Shown here in pieces: positions 41,805 to 51,172 of a DNA stretch of 64,000 nt (its first letter is position 1; each line of letters begins with the position of its first letter). A program made the position numbers and the translations under genes. This stretch comes from JAXLQL01 sp046331625 (GTDB lineage: Bacteria > Acidobacteriota > Terriglobia > Bryobacterales > Bryobacteraceae): the NCBI GenBank assembly GCA_046331625.1, contig JAXLQL010000013.1:124001-188000 (forward strand), written 5' to 3'. The notes below the pieces were generated by a model. The model was not told where the DNA came from. It made no database searches and worked only from the letters and a program-made list of their open reading frames with translations.

Positions 41805-44516
41805 TCATTTCGAGCCACCTCCCACCGGAACCGACTCATGATCGTGGATCGGCTGGCGCTCGTTGTTGTCCTCGCGAGACAGCAGCCGCGGCTTGGCCGT
41901 AATCGTCTGTGATGACTCGTCAGCCTTGAATCTGCGGAACAACTTCTCTTCCCTCTCAGCGCGTGCCGTATCGCCAAGTCCGCGGCAGACGAGCATCAGG
42001 TTATAGTGCGCCTGCACGTCTTCCGGATCCACCGCCAGCACCCGTTCCAGCGCCTCGGCCGCGGCCTTGTAGTCGCGCCTCAAGAACAGAACCCTTCCGA
42101 TTTGATTCAGCACCACGCGATCGCGCGGATACTGCGCCGTCACCTCGCGCAACGAAGCCAGCGCGCCGTCGTAGTCGCCATCCGCCTTCTGCGCCATGGC
42201 CTTGAAGAAGTGGATGCGCCCGAGCTTTGCGTTCCGCTTCATCGCGTTTTCGATGTACCGCTTGGCCGCTTCGATCTGCCCTTCTTGAATCAGCGCCCGC
42301 CCCACGTTCAGCCAGCCATCGGCGTATTCAGGCTCGGCTTCGGTCACGCGTTGAAAGGCGAACTCGGCCGCTTTCAGATCTCCCTGCAAGAGCAAGCCGA
42401 TGCCCCAGTCGTTCCAGCGTTCGCGGTCCCGCTTGTCGACAACGGGCTTCCATTCCGGCGCGGCGTCTCCCACATCGATCTCCGCTTTGGACGAGGCGAG
42501 AGTGATGATCGGCAGATCAGGGATCTCGCCCTTGATCGCCCCCGAAACATTTGCCGGGATATTTGCTTTATCGAACGAGTACTGCCGGCTGTCGTGAGTG
42601 GTGCTTGCCTCGCCGCCCACGGGCTTGCCGGCGTAGACGTATTGCGTGTAGTAGTGCGAGAACTTTCGATAGTGCAGCTTGGCGCTTACCTGGATCGGCC
42701 CCTTGGCGTCTTTGGGGACATTCAGCCGGTAATGGGCCACGTCCGCGGCTCCGGGTGGGATCATCCGCACATACAACACGCTGCGCCCCTGCCATGCATT
42801 GCGCTTGTTGATCGGATTGCCTTCGCCATCGAGCATGTACGAACGATAGAAATGCGCGCCGCGCTCCACCGGTCCTTTGCCGCCATCCTCCACCGCGCCG
42901 CTGTGAAAGATCATCTTGCCGCTGGCGTCGTGCGCTTCCACCTCGAGCCAGATGTCGAAGGAATCCACGGTGCCGCCCGGGAAGAAATGTCCGATCTTAC
43001 GTGTGCGCACCACCACGTCGAGCCGCAGCGGTTGACCGCGTTTGAACTTCGTCTGCACGCGTCCGAGCGGCGCAGCCAGCTTGCCTACTTCGCGCAGGAA
43101 AACCTCGCCGCCCTGTTCTGCCTCTTCGCCAACGGCAAACGTCGACATCAACTGTGGACCCTCCGCCGCGCGGCGCTGCATCTGCAGCTCACGCGGATTG
43201 TCTCCGATCGGCGACGCGCCGAAAATGTCCACCGTGATGAAACCCGACTGCAGGAATTTCTTCGTCTCATCGAGCTGCGTGGCGTCACGGTTGGCGTGCG
43301 CCACCGCCGTATTCGCAACGGCGAAGCGATGCGAATGTACTTTGCCCGCGCGATTCCCAGGGTCCTGCGAAGCAACCATCGGCATGTGGCAATCGGAACA
43401 CGTCGACGAACTTTGCGGATAGTAGAACGATCGCGCGCCTTGGCCCGAAACACCGCTCGCCTGCCAGTTGTCATAGTCATTGAATCCGCGCAGCCAGCGG
43501 TAGTTGTTCACCGGCACATCGAGATGGACTTTGTGGCACGTCGAGCAATACTCGGCCGAATCCATGCGCATGAATGGCTTCAAGAATGTGCGCCGATGCG
43601 GCTCTGGCTCGAGGTAGGTGAGGTAGTAGTCGATGTTGCGAATGATCGGATTCCGGCTCGACATGAGGTCATGCAGAGGTGGGTATTCGATAGTGAATCC
43701 GCCGTTGCCCATGGAGCCATCCACATGAGTGATCGAGTGGCACGACACGCAACCAAGCCCGTTCTGCGCCTCCGGCGTGTCGATCTGATCCTTGATCGGC
43801 TTGTCGAACCGCCCGTTGAAGAACACCGCGTGGTCATGGCATCCGGCGCACCATTTGCTGCCCTTCTGCCCGCCGAGTTCCTGCATCTGCTCAATCGACT
43901 TGCGGTAGAACTGATTGTTGAACGAGGCGAAGTGATGCACCGAGCTATTCCACTGCTCGTAGATGTCCTTGTGGCATTCGCCGCACAGCTTCGAGTCCAT
44001 GAAGAAGTTCGAGGGGATGGTGCCGTTCACGTTCGTGTTGGCCGAAGATGGCCAGAACGGTGACTTCGGTCCCGCGCCTTCCTCCTCCATCGATACCGGC
44101 ACGATCTTGGGATTTCGGATGCGGTCGTGCGGATCGGGGAAGATGCGGTTGTATGCATAGACTCCGCCGAAGTAGGCGAGGCCGAGCGCCATCACGGTGG
44201 CGAGCGAACGACGCCAAGCGGGGTCGGCGATGCGGGTGAATGCGAGTAGGCCGAGCACGCCAGCGGCGATGTGCGCCATCAGGATCCAGTAGTTCTTCGT
44301 CACCGCGCCGCTGATGGTGAGGTAGATTCCACTGACCGTGGCGGCCGCCATCAGCGCAGCCGCGATTCCGCGCAGGCGTTGGCGGAGCATGGCAGTGACG
44401 GCGAATCCGAGCGCCACATGCATCACGACGTTGAGCATGTAGAAAATACTGGCGGTCGCGTGTGCGGCGATGTAGGCGGTGTTGGCGATGAAGAGCAGAG
44501 TGAGAAGTCGCACCAT
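41805..44516 (-). CDS. Five-heme c-type cytochrome with N-terminal membrane helices and C-terminal TPRs
   Basis: 903 residues. Residues 1-125 hold about four membrane helices (MVRLLTLLFIANTAYIAAHATASIFYML...). The periplasmic part has five CxxCH motifs: CGECH (about 178), CAGCH, CVSCH, CSTCH and CSDCH (about 370), with spaced histidines typical of bis-His multiheme cytochromes of the c554/NrfB type. After a beta-rich region come TPR repeats (about 720-880: GWLNVGRALIQEGQIEAAKRYIENAMKRNAKLGRIHFFKAMAQ). Probably passes electrons from the quinone pool or stores them. Grouped with CRTAC1 and TPR-VCBS genes on the same strand. Confidence 0.9.
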   Translation of the reverse strand: MVRLLTLLFIANTAYIAAHATASIFYMLNVVMHVALGFAVTAMLRQRLRGIAAALMAAATVSGIYLTISGAVTKNYWILMAHIAAGVLGLLAFTRIADPAWRRSLATVMALGLAYFGGVYAYNRIFPDPHDRIRNPKIVPVSMEEEGAGPKSPFWPSSANTNVNGTIPSNFFMDSKLCGECHKDIYEQWNSSVHHFASFNNQFYRKSIEQMQELGGQKGSKWCAGCHDHAVFFNGRFDKPIKDQIDTPEAQNGLGCVSCHSITHVDGSMGNGGFTIEYPPLHDLMSSRNPIIRNIDYYLTYLEPEPHRRTFLKPFMRMDSAEYCSTCHKVHLDVPVNNYRWLRGFNDYDNWQASGVSGQGARSFYYPQSSSTCSDCHMPMVASQDPGNRAGKVHSHRFAVANTAVAHANRDATQLDETKKFLQSGFITVDIFGASPIGDNPRELQMQRRAAEGPQLMSTFAVGEEAEQGGEVFLREVGKLAAPLGRVQTKFKRGQPLRLDVVVRTRKIGHFFPGGTVDSFDIWLEVEAHDASGKMIFHSGAVEDGGKGPVERGAHFYRSYMLDGEGNPINKRNAWQGRSVLYVRMIPPGAADVAHYRLNVPKDAKGPIQVSAKLHYRKFSHYYTQYVYAGKPVGGEASTTHDSRQYSFDKANIPANVSGAIKGEIPDLPIITLASSKAEIDVGDAAPEWKPVVDKRDRERWNDWGIGLLLQGDLKAAEFAFQRVTEAEPEYADGWLNVGRALIQEGQIEAAKRYIENAMKRNAKLGRIHFFKAMAQKADGDYDGALASLREVTAQYPRDRVVLNQIGRVLFLRRDYKAAAEALERVLAVDPEDVQAHYNLMLVCRGLGDTARAEREEKLFRRFKADESSQTITAKPRLLSREDNNERQPIHDHESVPVGGGSK

Positions 44517-44526
44517 CGCTACCGGA

Positions 44527-45016
44527 CTCCTTGTGTGGCGGGCTTTCGCCTGCGCGGGACTCGAGTCCCGCGATGCGGCGTAGGCACTGCGATTCGGGAG
44601 CGGGACTGAAGTCCCGCGCTGGCTAAAGCCCGCCCAACACGGAGAATCGTTGCGCTGGCAGGGCGGCGATACGCAAATCGAATGGCGGGACTAAAGTCCC
44701 GCGCAGGCTGAAGCCTGCCCCACATTGCCGCGGAGCTGCAATCCCGAGAGACCAAGCGTCCTTCGAGTGCTGGTACCCGCATCGGAAGCAGGACTGAAAG
44801 TCCCGCCGCAGGCTGAAAGCCTGCCCCACACACCGAGTCCAAAATCTTCGCAACCGGCGAAGGAACAGAGGAATAGTAGTACATCGCGACTGAACCGCAA
44901 TCCCCGAAGCACATGTGCCCGCGCCGGGACTCGAGTCCCGCCCTGCCAAAAGGCTGCCCCACACGGCAGCGGAAAGCTTCGAGGCCGGCGACGAAACTGA
45001 AGGGTAGTAGTGCATC
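44527..45016. repeat. Larger array of composite REP-like repeats
   Basis: Fills the 509-base gap between the five-heme cytochrome and TPR-VCBS genes. At least five hairpin units: one inverted (about 44530-44563) and direct ones near 44601, 44687, 44787 and 44926. Some have an extra base on each side of the loop (GACTGAAAGTC) or the perfect palindrome GGGACTCGAGTCCC. Two tails related to GAAACTGAAGGATAGTAGT lie near 44866 and 44992. Open frames here translate the repeats and are not genes. Confidence 0.88.
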
Positions 45017-45025
45017 TGGCATCGT

Positions 45026-48000
45026 CTACCTTACTCCACTCAGCCGCCGGATCAGTTGCAATGCCGGCCGCGTGTTGTACTCGCGCATCCAAGCTCGATG
45101 CGCCTCGCTCTCGGGGAACGCCTCGCCAGCACCGTACGGATACTGCGACATCCCGTGAAACGGCAATGGCACCACCGTCTGCGAGAAGGCCGTGTTCGGG
45201 TCGCGATCCTTTGCCCAGCCATCGATCCCGAGCACGAAACTCCGCCGCATCCCAGGCCCAAGAGGCAGCAGCCCGCGGGCATCGAACCGCAGCGCCAACT
45301 CATCGCCCGATCCCATGATCACGAATCGATCATCGGCGCTCCCGAGCAGCGCCGCAGTGTCGCCATAGCGTGTGTACATCCCCGGGGTCGGATTCCACAT
45401 CGACACCGGAGACGCCCCCGCATAGAAAAACATTTCTGGCCGTTTCCGTTCCGGATCGAGCCGCACCCGCGAGAAGCCCCGGAATCGCAGATCCGCCGAC
45501 GAAGCCCGCAACGTCACCGCGCGAGGCGCCGAGGCATCCGCTTGCGTCAGAAAAGCCTCGTCCCAGTGCAACGCCAAATTGCTCTTGATCCGCAACCGTC
45601 GTGCGGGCTCCGGCAGTTCCACTGCGATCCACTTGGGCTTTCCCGCCGGCATTCCCATGTCCGCCAAGAGCGTCCGCCAGCGCCCATCGGAGCCCATCGC
45701 CTCGAGCGAAGGCATCGCCAATTCCCTGCCCTTCTCCTGCGACCGCCCGCGGAACACGCTGCCATCGGCCCAATCGACCCACCCATGAATCACAAGCAGA
45801 GGCTTCTCTGGCATGGAAGCAAACTCGAGCTCCGTTGCCCGCCAGCCGTTTCCTAACGAAACCTCGCGACGCGCAGCCGGCGCCCGCCGCTCGCCGGTCT
45901 GATAGATCCGCAGATCCGGATATGGCGGCGACTGGAACTTCTCATTGAGGAAGATCTCGCTCGACGCGGGATGATCCACCACCAGCAACTCCGCCTGATC
46001 GATGTAGGCCACCTCGCTCAACTCTTCCGTCAGCCGCACTTCGTATGCTCCGTTGCGAAGCTGCATCGCGGGCAATTGAACGTACTCGCGATGATCCACC
46101 GGGAAGTAGGTTCCGTCACCAGCGCTAGCCCCCAACGGCGCCACACCCAAAACGTCTGTGACGTACTCGAAGTCGACGCCATTCCAAGTCCACACCTGCG
46201 GGCACGACCCCGACAGCCGTTGCGCTTCCTTGAACACCAGCGGTCGCAGCGCGAGTTGATTCGCCTCGTTCTGGATCAGCCCGTTGGGCCAAGTGATGCG
46301 CACCGCGTCAGCCTGCTTCACCGCGCGCATGCCGAACGTGAGTGGATAGCCGCGATAGATCTGCTTGCGATAGCGCGAGCCCGCCTTCACCTCAACTTCC
46401 GATCCATACGCGAGCTTCAGATTCTTGACGCCCGCAACGCCCGCGCGCAGCCACGCGTTCGGCGACACCGTCTGATTGGTGAGTAACTGAACTGCGCCGT
46501 CGGAACCGAGCACCGCCAGATCCGCCCTGCCGTCGCCGTTGAAATCCTCCACCGCGTATGCACGAGCCGCCGGCAATCCTTGTACCGGCTTGGTCTCACT
46601 CCAACGCCGCTCGGATTCTTGCCGCAGCCGCTTGCCGCCGACCACCGCATCGGAAACACCGCGATTCTCCCAGTCCCCGAACACCACCGGACCATCGCCA
46701 ACCCGCGCGCTCTCGAACTTCAGATTCCGTCCATCGTTGAACGCGCCGAGGTTGTACGCAACCCAGGCCCCGCCGCCCGCCTCATATACGAGATCCATCG
46801 ATCCGCTATGATCCACGTCTACCGCATCCATCAACTTCGCTCCAGCGGGAATCTGCACGAGATCGCGCGCCTTGTACACACCCGCTAGATTGTCCTGATA
46901 GAGCACCGTGGCGCGATCGCGATAGCTCACCGCGAAATCGAAGCCCTTGCTATCGGCCACCAGCCGGAACGCCACCGCGCCCGTCGCGTCTCCTTTGACG
47001 AAAGGAAAATCCGCGCTGCGATCCACGAAGCCCGACTCGCCCTGATTGCGCAAGAGCACGTTGCGGTCGCCGAGGAGCAACAAGTCGAGATCGTAGTCGT
47101 GATCGTAGTCAAGCCAAGCGGCCACGCGATAGTGTCCCGGCGGCGCGGGCAGCGGCTTGCGAGTGAAGCGTCCGCGCGTGTTCATCAACAATGCCGGCCC
47201 CTCTGCCGTGATCACCGCCAAGTCCGCGAACCCGTCGTTGTTCGCGTCGCCAACCGCGGCGAACTCCACACCCTGCGCGATGGTCTCGGGCGCGGCGCCG
47301 GCCAGCGCTTGCAGCGCGCCGCCACTCCAGAACACGAGATCCGGCCGGCCATCGCCTTGCACGTCCATCACTAGCAATCCGCCGCCCTCGCCCTTTGCGG
47401 CTCCCGCCACTCGGCGCGGCGCGAACTTCCAATCACGAGGTGGCGTGGGATCCGCAACGCCCGTTTGCGCCTCCACGGGATCGAGCACTTCCGAGTAGAA
47501 GCTCCACTCCATGTCCTCGGGCACGGCAGCGTTGGCGTTTTGATCCTTGGCCTTCTGGAAAAGCTGCAACTGCTTGGCCGCATCGTCGCGACGGCCCGCC
47601 TGGCGATAGAGATTGTAGAGCTGGAAATGGGGCGCTGCGAGGTTCGGATCGAGGGCCATGGCCCGCTCAAACGATGCGATCGCTTCGGGAGTCCGGTTCG
47701 CAAGCTTGTGCAGAGTGCCGAGGTTGTAGTGCGCCACCGGCTCCTGCGGCACCATTTCCAGGAACTTTTCAAACTGCTTTTGGCTGCGCTCGTACTCACC
47801 CGCGCGCTTGTACTGGACGCCGAGATTGAACCACGTGTGCGGGATCGAAGGATCCTGCTTCTGTACCTTTTCGATCTCGGCGATGCCCTCGGGCGTCTGC
47901 CCGTTGGCCAGCAGCGCGAGCCCAACATTGAGCCGCTCACGAGCCGAGCCGGGCGCCAACGCCAGAGCCTTTTTGAACTCGGCAACTGCCTGGGGATGAG

Positions 48001-48112
48001 TGGTGGGGTTTTCGAAAAAGGCTTTGCCAAGATTGCGGCGGCGGCCAAGTTCCTCCGGATCCACAGCGGGACCGGCGGCCACAAGAGCGATCAACAACGC
48101 TCGCAACAGCAT
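45026..48112 (-). CDS. TPR and VCBS/FG-GAP repeat protein (secreted)
   Basis: 1028 residues with a leader (MLLRALLIALVAAGPA). About 25-190 are TPRs (RERLNVGLALLANGQTPEGIAEIEKVQKQDPSIPHTWFNLGVQYKRAGEYERSQKQFEKFLEMVP). About 240-560 contain FG-GAP repeats (VMDVQGDGRPDLVFW, VGDANNDGFADLAVI, LDYDHDYDLDLLLLGD, VEDFNGDGRADLAVLG). The C-terminal half is beta-rich, starting ASPIC-like (GSEVEVKAGSRYRKQIYRG, VRITWPNGLIQNE). Same-strand neighbour of the multiheme cytochrome and CRTAC1 genes; probably assembles with them on the cell exterior side. Function not known. Confidence 0.87.
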   Translation of the reverse strand: MLLRALLIALVAAGPAVDPEELGRRRNLGKAFFENPTTHPQAVAEFKKALALAPGSARERLNVGLALLANGQTPEGIAEIEKVQKQDPSIPHTWFNLGVQYKRAGEYERSQKQFEKFLEMVPQEPVAHYNLGTLHKLANRTPEAIASFERAMALDPNLAAPHFQLYNLYRQAGRRDDAAKQLQLFQKAKDQNANAAVPEDMEWSFYSEVLDPVEAQTGVADPTPPRDWKFAPRRVAGAAKGEGGGLLVMDVQGDGRPDLVFWSGGALQALAGAAPETIAQGVEFAAVGDANNDGFADLAVITAEGPALLMNTRGRFTRKPLPAPPGHYRVAAWLDYDHDYDLDLLLLGDRNVLLRNQGESGFVDRSADFPFVKGDATGAVAFRLVADSKGFDFAVSYRDRATVLYQDNLAGVYKARDLVQIPAGAKLMDAVDVDHSGSMDLVYEAGGGAWVAYNLGAFNDGRNLKFESARVGDGPVVFGDWENRGVSDAVVGGKRLRQESERRWSETKPVQGLPAARAYAVEDFNGDGRADLAVLGSDGAVQLLTNQTVSPNAWLRAGVAGVKNLKLAYGSEVEVKAGSRYRKQIYRGYPLTFGMRAVKQADAVRITWPNGLIQNEANQLALRPLVFKEAQRLSGSCPQVWTWNGVDFEYVTDVLGVAPLGASAGDGTYFPVDHREYVQLPAMQLRNGAYEVRLTEELSEVAYIDQAELLVVDHPASSEIFLNEKFQSPPYPDLRIYQTGERRAPAARREVSLGNGWRATELEFASMPEKPLLVIHGWVDWADGSVFRGRSQEKGRELAMPSLEAMGSDGRWRTLLADMGMPAGKPKWIAVELPEPARRLRIKSNLALHWDEAFLTQADASAPRAVTLRASSADLRFRGFSRVRLDPERKRPEMFFYAGASPVSMWNPTPGMYTRYGDTAALLGSADDRFVIMGSGDELALRFDARGLLPLGPGMRRSFVLGIDGWAKDRDPNTAFSQTVVPLPFHGMSQYPYGAGEAFPESEAHRAWMREYNTRPALQLIRRLSGVR

Positions 48113-48126
48113 CGGAGAGTCCCGAC

Positions 48127-49113
48127 CTAGATGCTCCAGCGCCAGAGGTTCGAGCCCGAGGTGAAGCCCGCGCCCACGGCTGCGAAAAGCACCAGATCGC
48201 CTTTCTTCAGTTTACCTTCGGCAATCGCGTCGGCCGTCGCGAGCGGAATTGTCGCGGCGGTTGTGTTCCCGAACTTGCCGATGTTGATCATCACGTGACG
48301 CTGGTCAAGGCCGAGCTTTTCCACCGTCGCGTCGATAATGCGGCGGTTGGCTTGATGCGGAATGAGAATGATGTCTTTCGACGACACGCCGTTTCGATCG
48401 AGGATAGTGCCGCACATATCCTCCATCTTGCGCACTGCGTACTTGAAGACCTGTTGGCCTTCCTGATGCACGTAGTGGAGCTCCTGGTCGATGGTGGCGT
48501 GTGAAGAGGGCATGCGGCTCCCTCCGGCGGGCATCTTCAAATAGTCGCCGCCGGAACCGTCGATCTCGTTGAGAAAATCAATGAATCCGCCTTCGCCATC
48601 TTCGGCCGGTTCCACCAGCATCGCCCCGGCGCCATCGCCGAACAGCACGCACGTGGCGCGATCTTTGTAGTTGATGATCCGCGACATCGTGTCTGATCCG
48701 ATCACCAACACCTTTTTGTGCGTACCGGCCTTGACGAAATGCGCCGCCGTAGTCAACCCATAGACGAACCCGGAACAAGCGGCAATCAGGTCAAAGCCCC
48801 AGGCCTTCTTTGCACCGATGCGATCTTGCACCAGGCATGCCGTCGATGGGAAGAACATGTCGGGCGTCACCGTGCATAGAATGATCGCGTCCAGTTCAGA
48901 CGCGGCGATTCCGCGCCGCTCGAGCGCCTGCTTGGCGGCTTCCACGGCCAAGTCAGAAGTAGCCACGTCTGGAGCGGCAATGTGGCGGGTGGAAATGCCG
49001 GTGCGCCCCAGAATCCAGTCGTTCGACGTGTCGACCATCTTTTCGAGGTCCGCGTTGGTGAGCAGACCGGGCGGTGCGTAAGTACCGAGAGCCGTGATTT
49101 TCGCGCCTGGCAA
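48127..49113 (-). CDS. fabH: 3-oxoacyl-[ACP] synthase III
   Basis: 328 residues. Condenses acetyl-CoA with malonyl-ACP to start fatty acid synthesis. Catalytic Cys in FDLIAACSGFVYGL, His in LIPHQANRRII and Asn in IGKFGNTTAATIPLA are all present; the C terminus is FAAVGAGFTSGSNLWRW. The TTG at 49113 is chosen because a perfect AGGAGG lies 5 bases upstream and LPGAKITALGTYAP aligns with the usual FabH N terminus. The GTG/ATG further upstream would add 18 non-family residues. It is alone here, away from other fab genes. Confidence 0.95.
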   Translation of the reverse strand: MPGAKITALGTYAPPGLLTNADLEKMVDTSNDWILGRTGISTRHIAAPDVATSDLAVEAAKQALERRGIAASELDAIILCTVTPDMFFPSTACLVQDRIGAKKAWGFDLIAACSGFVYGLTTAAHFVKAGTHKKVLVIGSDTMSRIINYKDRATCVLFGDGAGAMLVEPAEDGEGGFIDFLNEIDGSGGDYLKMPAGGSRMPSSHATIDQELHYVHQEGQQVFKYAVRKMEDMCGTILDRNGVSSKDIILIPHQANRRIIDATVEKLGLDQRHVMINIGKFGNTTAATIPLATADAIAEGKLKKGDLVLFAAVGAGFTSGSNLWRWSI

Positions 49114-49212
49114 GAAGCCTCCTGAATGACCGCGGGCTCGGGCGGCATCACTCCGCCGGCCCGGCACCCGAACTTGTTATGGTAAATTCTCGAAGGGATA
49201 CAAGTCCAGGGC

Positions 49213-49923
49213 GTGGCCGCGATCCAAAGCAATCTTCTGTTCGAAAGCACCGAGGACATCTATCGCCGCGTCTTCCGGGAACTGCGCCCGCGGACGCCAG
49301 AACCCGAGATCCGCTTGGTCTATCGCCAGTTCGCCAACGCCAACAGCTTCATCCGGCTCGAAGGCGGCATTCTCGAAATCAAGGTTTCAGACGTGCTGGA
49401 GGGCGCTCCGGCGCCGATTCAGGAAGCGCTGGCCTACATTCTGCTCACCAAGCTCTACCGGCGGCACACGCCCGCGGAATTTTCCGATCGCTACCGCCGT
49501 TGGATCAATAGCGCCTCCGTGCGCCGGCAACTCCTGGTGGTTCGGCAGGTGCGCGGCCGGAAATTCGTCACGGGCGGCGCGGGAAACGTCTACGATCTTA
49601 ACCAGATTTTCGAAGAGCTGAATCAGCGCTTTTTCAACGGGCTGATGGGGCGGCCGCAGCTGGGTTGGAGCCGCCGGGCTTCGCGGAGCATGCTCGGCCA
49701 CTATGACCCTTCGCACAACGCGATCGTACTGAGCCGGATTCTCGACCGGGCCGACGTTCCACAACTCGCGGTCGAGTACGTGCTCTATCACGAGATGCTG
49801 CACTTGCGCTTTCCCGTCGAGCACAAAGGAGCCCGGCGTTGTGTCCACACCGCGGAATTCAAGGCGGCCGAGAAGCTGTTTCCGGCTCTCGCCGAAGCGC
49901 GCGCGGCGCTCAAGAGGCTATAG
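49213..49923 (+). CDS. SprT-like zinc metalloprotease domain protein
   Basis: 236 residues from a GTG start. Central zincin motif LYHEMLHLRFP (HExxH variant HEMLH) followed by HTAEFKAAEKLFP, where the third His lies, as in SprT/Spartan-like proteases. The middle contains NVYDLNQIFEELNQRFFNGLMGRPQLGWSRR, the SprT-type entry strand. Probably cytoplasmic; substrate unknown. Divergent from fabH. Confidence 0.88.
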   Translation: MAAIQSNLLFESTEDIYRRVFRELRPRTPEPEIRLVYRQFANANSFIRLEGGILEIKVSDVLEGAPAPIQEALAYILLTKLYRRHTPAEFSDRYRRWINSASVRRQLLVVRQVRGRKFVTGGAGNVYDLNQIFEELNQRFFNGLMGRPQLGWSRRASRSMLGHYDPSHNAIVLSRILDRADVPQLAVEYVLYHEMLHLRFPVEHKGARRCVHTAEFKAAEKLFPALAEARAALKRL

Positions 49924-49926
49924 GCG

Positions 49927-50199
49927 ATGGGCTTCGCGCTTTGGATCGACGGCGACACGGCTTGGTGCGCGGGTGCACACGAGTACCGCCCGATGGGGGT
50001 AGCGGTCGCGGCCTCCACGGCTTTGTTCGCTGCGCGCGACTTCGATCCGCGCCGCCGCCCACCGTCTCGCCGCGCCCGTAATTTCCATGGCTTGTTCGCC
50101 TCGCTTCCCGACGTAAATGCATACTTGCGAAAAAGGCGTTCACGGCCAAATGAAAAAAATCTATCGAGCCAGAAAGCGCGAATACTAGCAATCACTTGA
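49927..50199 (+). CDS. Small hypothetical protein
   Basis: 90 residues; starts 3 bases after the SprT-like stop. The first 70 residues (MGFALWIDGDTAWCAGAHEYRPMGVAVAASTALFAARDFDPRR...GLFASLPDVNAYLRKRR) use codons like the surrounding genes. The tail is AT-richer and basic. The position suggests an operon partner of the protease, but I have no family match and it may be non-coding. Confidence 0.45.
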   Translation: MGFALWIDGDTAWCAGAHEYRPMGVAVAASTALFAARDFDPRRRPPSRRARNFHGLFASLPDVNAYLRKRRSRPNEKNLSSQKARILAIT

Positions 50200-50274
50200 T
50201 GGTGGATTGTTCACCTGGATCTCGAAGTTTTTGGCCCTGAGATTTGCAGGCGCCGGTGTATGCTGGGGACGCCT

Positions 50275-51171
50275 ATGGAGCCGACGCAGACTACCCACCC
50301 CCAGTTCGAACACCGCCGCACGCTCGACTCGCGCCACGCCCGCTTCTTTCTCGGGCCACTCCTTGAAACCCACGAGTTGGCGTTGCCCCAACTCGCAGCC
50401 GGCTCCCTCGAATTCCGGTTCGACATCAACCTGCTCGACGGCCCACTGGATGTTTGGGCGAAGCTACCGCGGCGCGCCGCTCCCGAGCATTTCGATCAGA
50501 TGAAGCGCGTTGTGTGGGCCGTGCAGCGCGCCTTACGTATTTGGGAGCCTTACCTCTACTTCCAGAACGCAGAAAACTACGCGGACAAAAGCACCTCATG
50601 GCCGATGCTGGTCTATGCCGCCATGCGTCCCATCGAAAGCCGCTCACCCACCTGCTATGGGTACGATGTGCTCGAGCCCAAGCGGATCACGTCTTCGTTT
50701 TCGTGGGCTAGCAAGCCGCTTCGGGTCGAACTCCACCGCCTTCACGATCAACTTCCCACCATCGGCCGGGCGGGTCTGCTCGCGGCGTTCCCGTCGAGGA
50801 ACCCGGAACGAATGCTCGGGATCATGGAGGCGATTCCGCGCTATTTCGGGCGGCTGGTAAGGATGGAAGCGGCCGTGCTTCGCGAGTTCTCGCGGTTGGC
50901 AGACACGGCTCCGAACGACCGGCTGCGGCGGTACCCGGAAATCGAGTCTGACATCGGCTGGCTGATGCAGCGGACGTTCCGCGGCTTCTCCTTCTCTTCG
51001 CTCACCCCGTTGGTAATGATGTCGGCGAACTGGGCCCTGGCTCGCGCTCAGGGCCTCGATCCCCAGCTCGAAGCCCGGGTCTCGTTTCAGGTGGAAGGCA
51101 ATGGACACGGAATTCGGAAGTCGACCGAAATTTCGTATGCGAATTCCCGGCTCCAGCGGCCACTAAGATAG
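50275..51171 (+). CDS. Conserved hypothetical protein
   Basis: 298 residues, no signal peptide or membrane segment. Mixed alpha/beta composition with notable aromatic-rich stretches (VWAVQRALRIWEPYLYFQNAENYADKSTSWPMLVYAAMRPIES, GWLMQRTFRGFSFSSLTPLVMMSANWALARAQ). Start 50275 is preferred to 50260 because GGGGA lies 6 bases upstream. The BON gene starts 1 base after the stop codon, so the two are probably co-transcribed. Family not recognised. Confidence 0.78.
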   Translation: MEPTQTTHPQFEHRRTLDSRHARFFLGPLLETHELALPQLAAGSLEFRFDINLLDGPLDVWAKLPRRAAPEHFDQMKRVVWAVQRALRIWEPYLYFQNAENYADKSTSWPMLVYAAMRPIESRSPTCYGYDVLEPKRITSSFSWASKPLRVELHRLHDQLPTIGRAGLLAAFPSRNPERMLGIMEAIPRYFGRLVRMEAAVLREFSRLADTAPNDRLRRYPEIESDIGWLMQRTFRGFSFSSLTPLVMMSANWALARAQGLDPQLEARVSFQVEGNGHGIRKSTEISYANSRLQRPLR

Positions 51172-51172
51172 T

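Noticed and set aside
41368..41808. Upstream extension of the CRTAC1 gene through the repeat array
   Set aside because: It translates the repeats into GFSLRGTSVPP-type segments; the start at 41367 gives a normal signal peptide.
42006..44063. Long plus-strand frame (685 codons) opposite the multiheme cytochrome
   Set aside because: His/Arg-rich translation without motifs; the minus strand has five CxxCH and TPRs in frame.
44519..45022. Frames of 90-170 codons in the gap before the TPR-VCBS gene
   Set aside because: They are read-through of the REP-like repeats in several frames, with no gene features.
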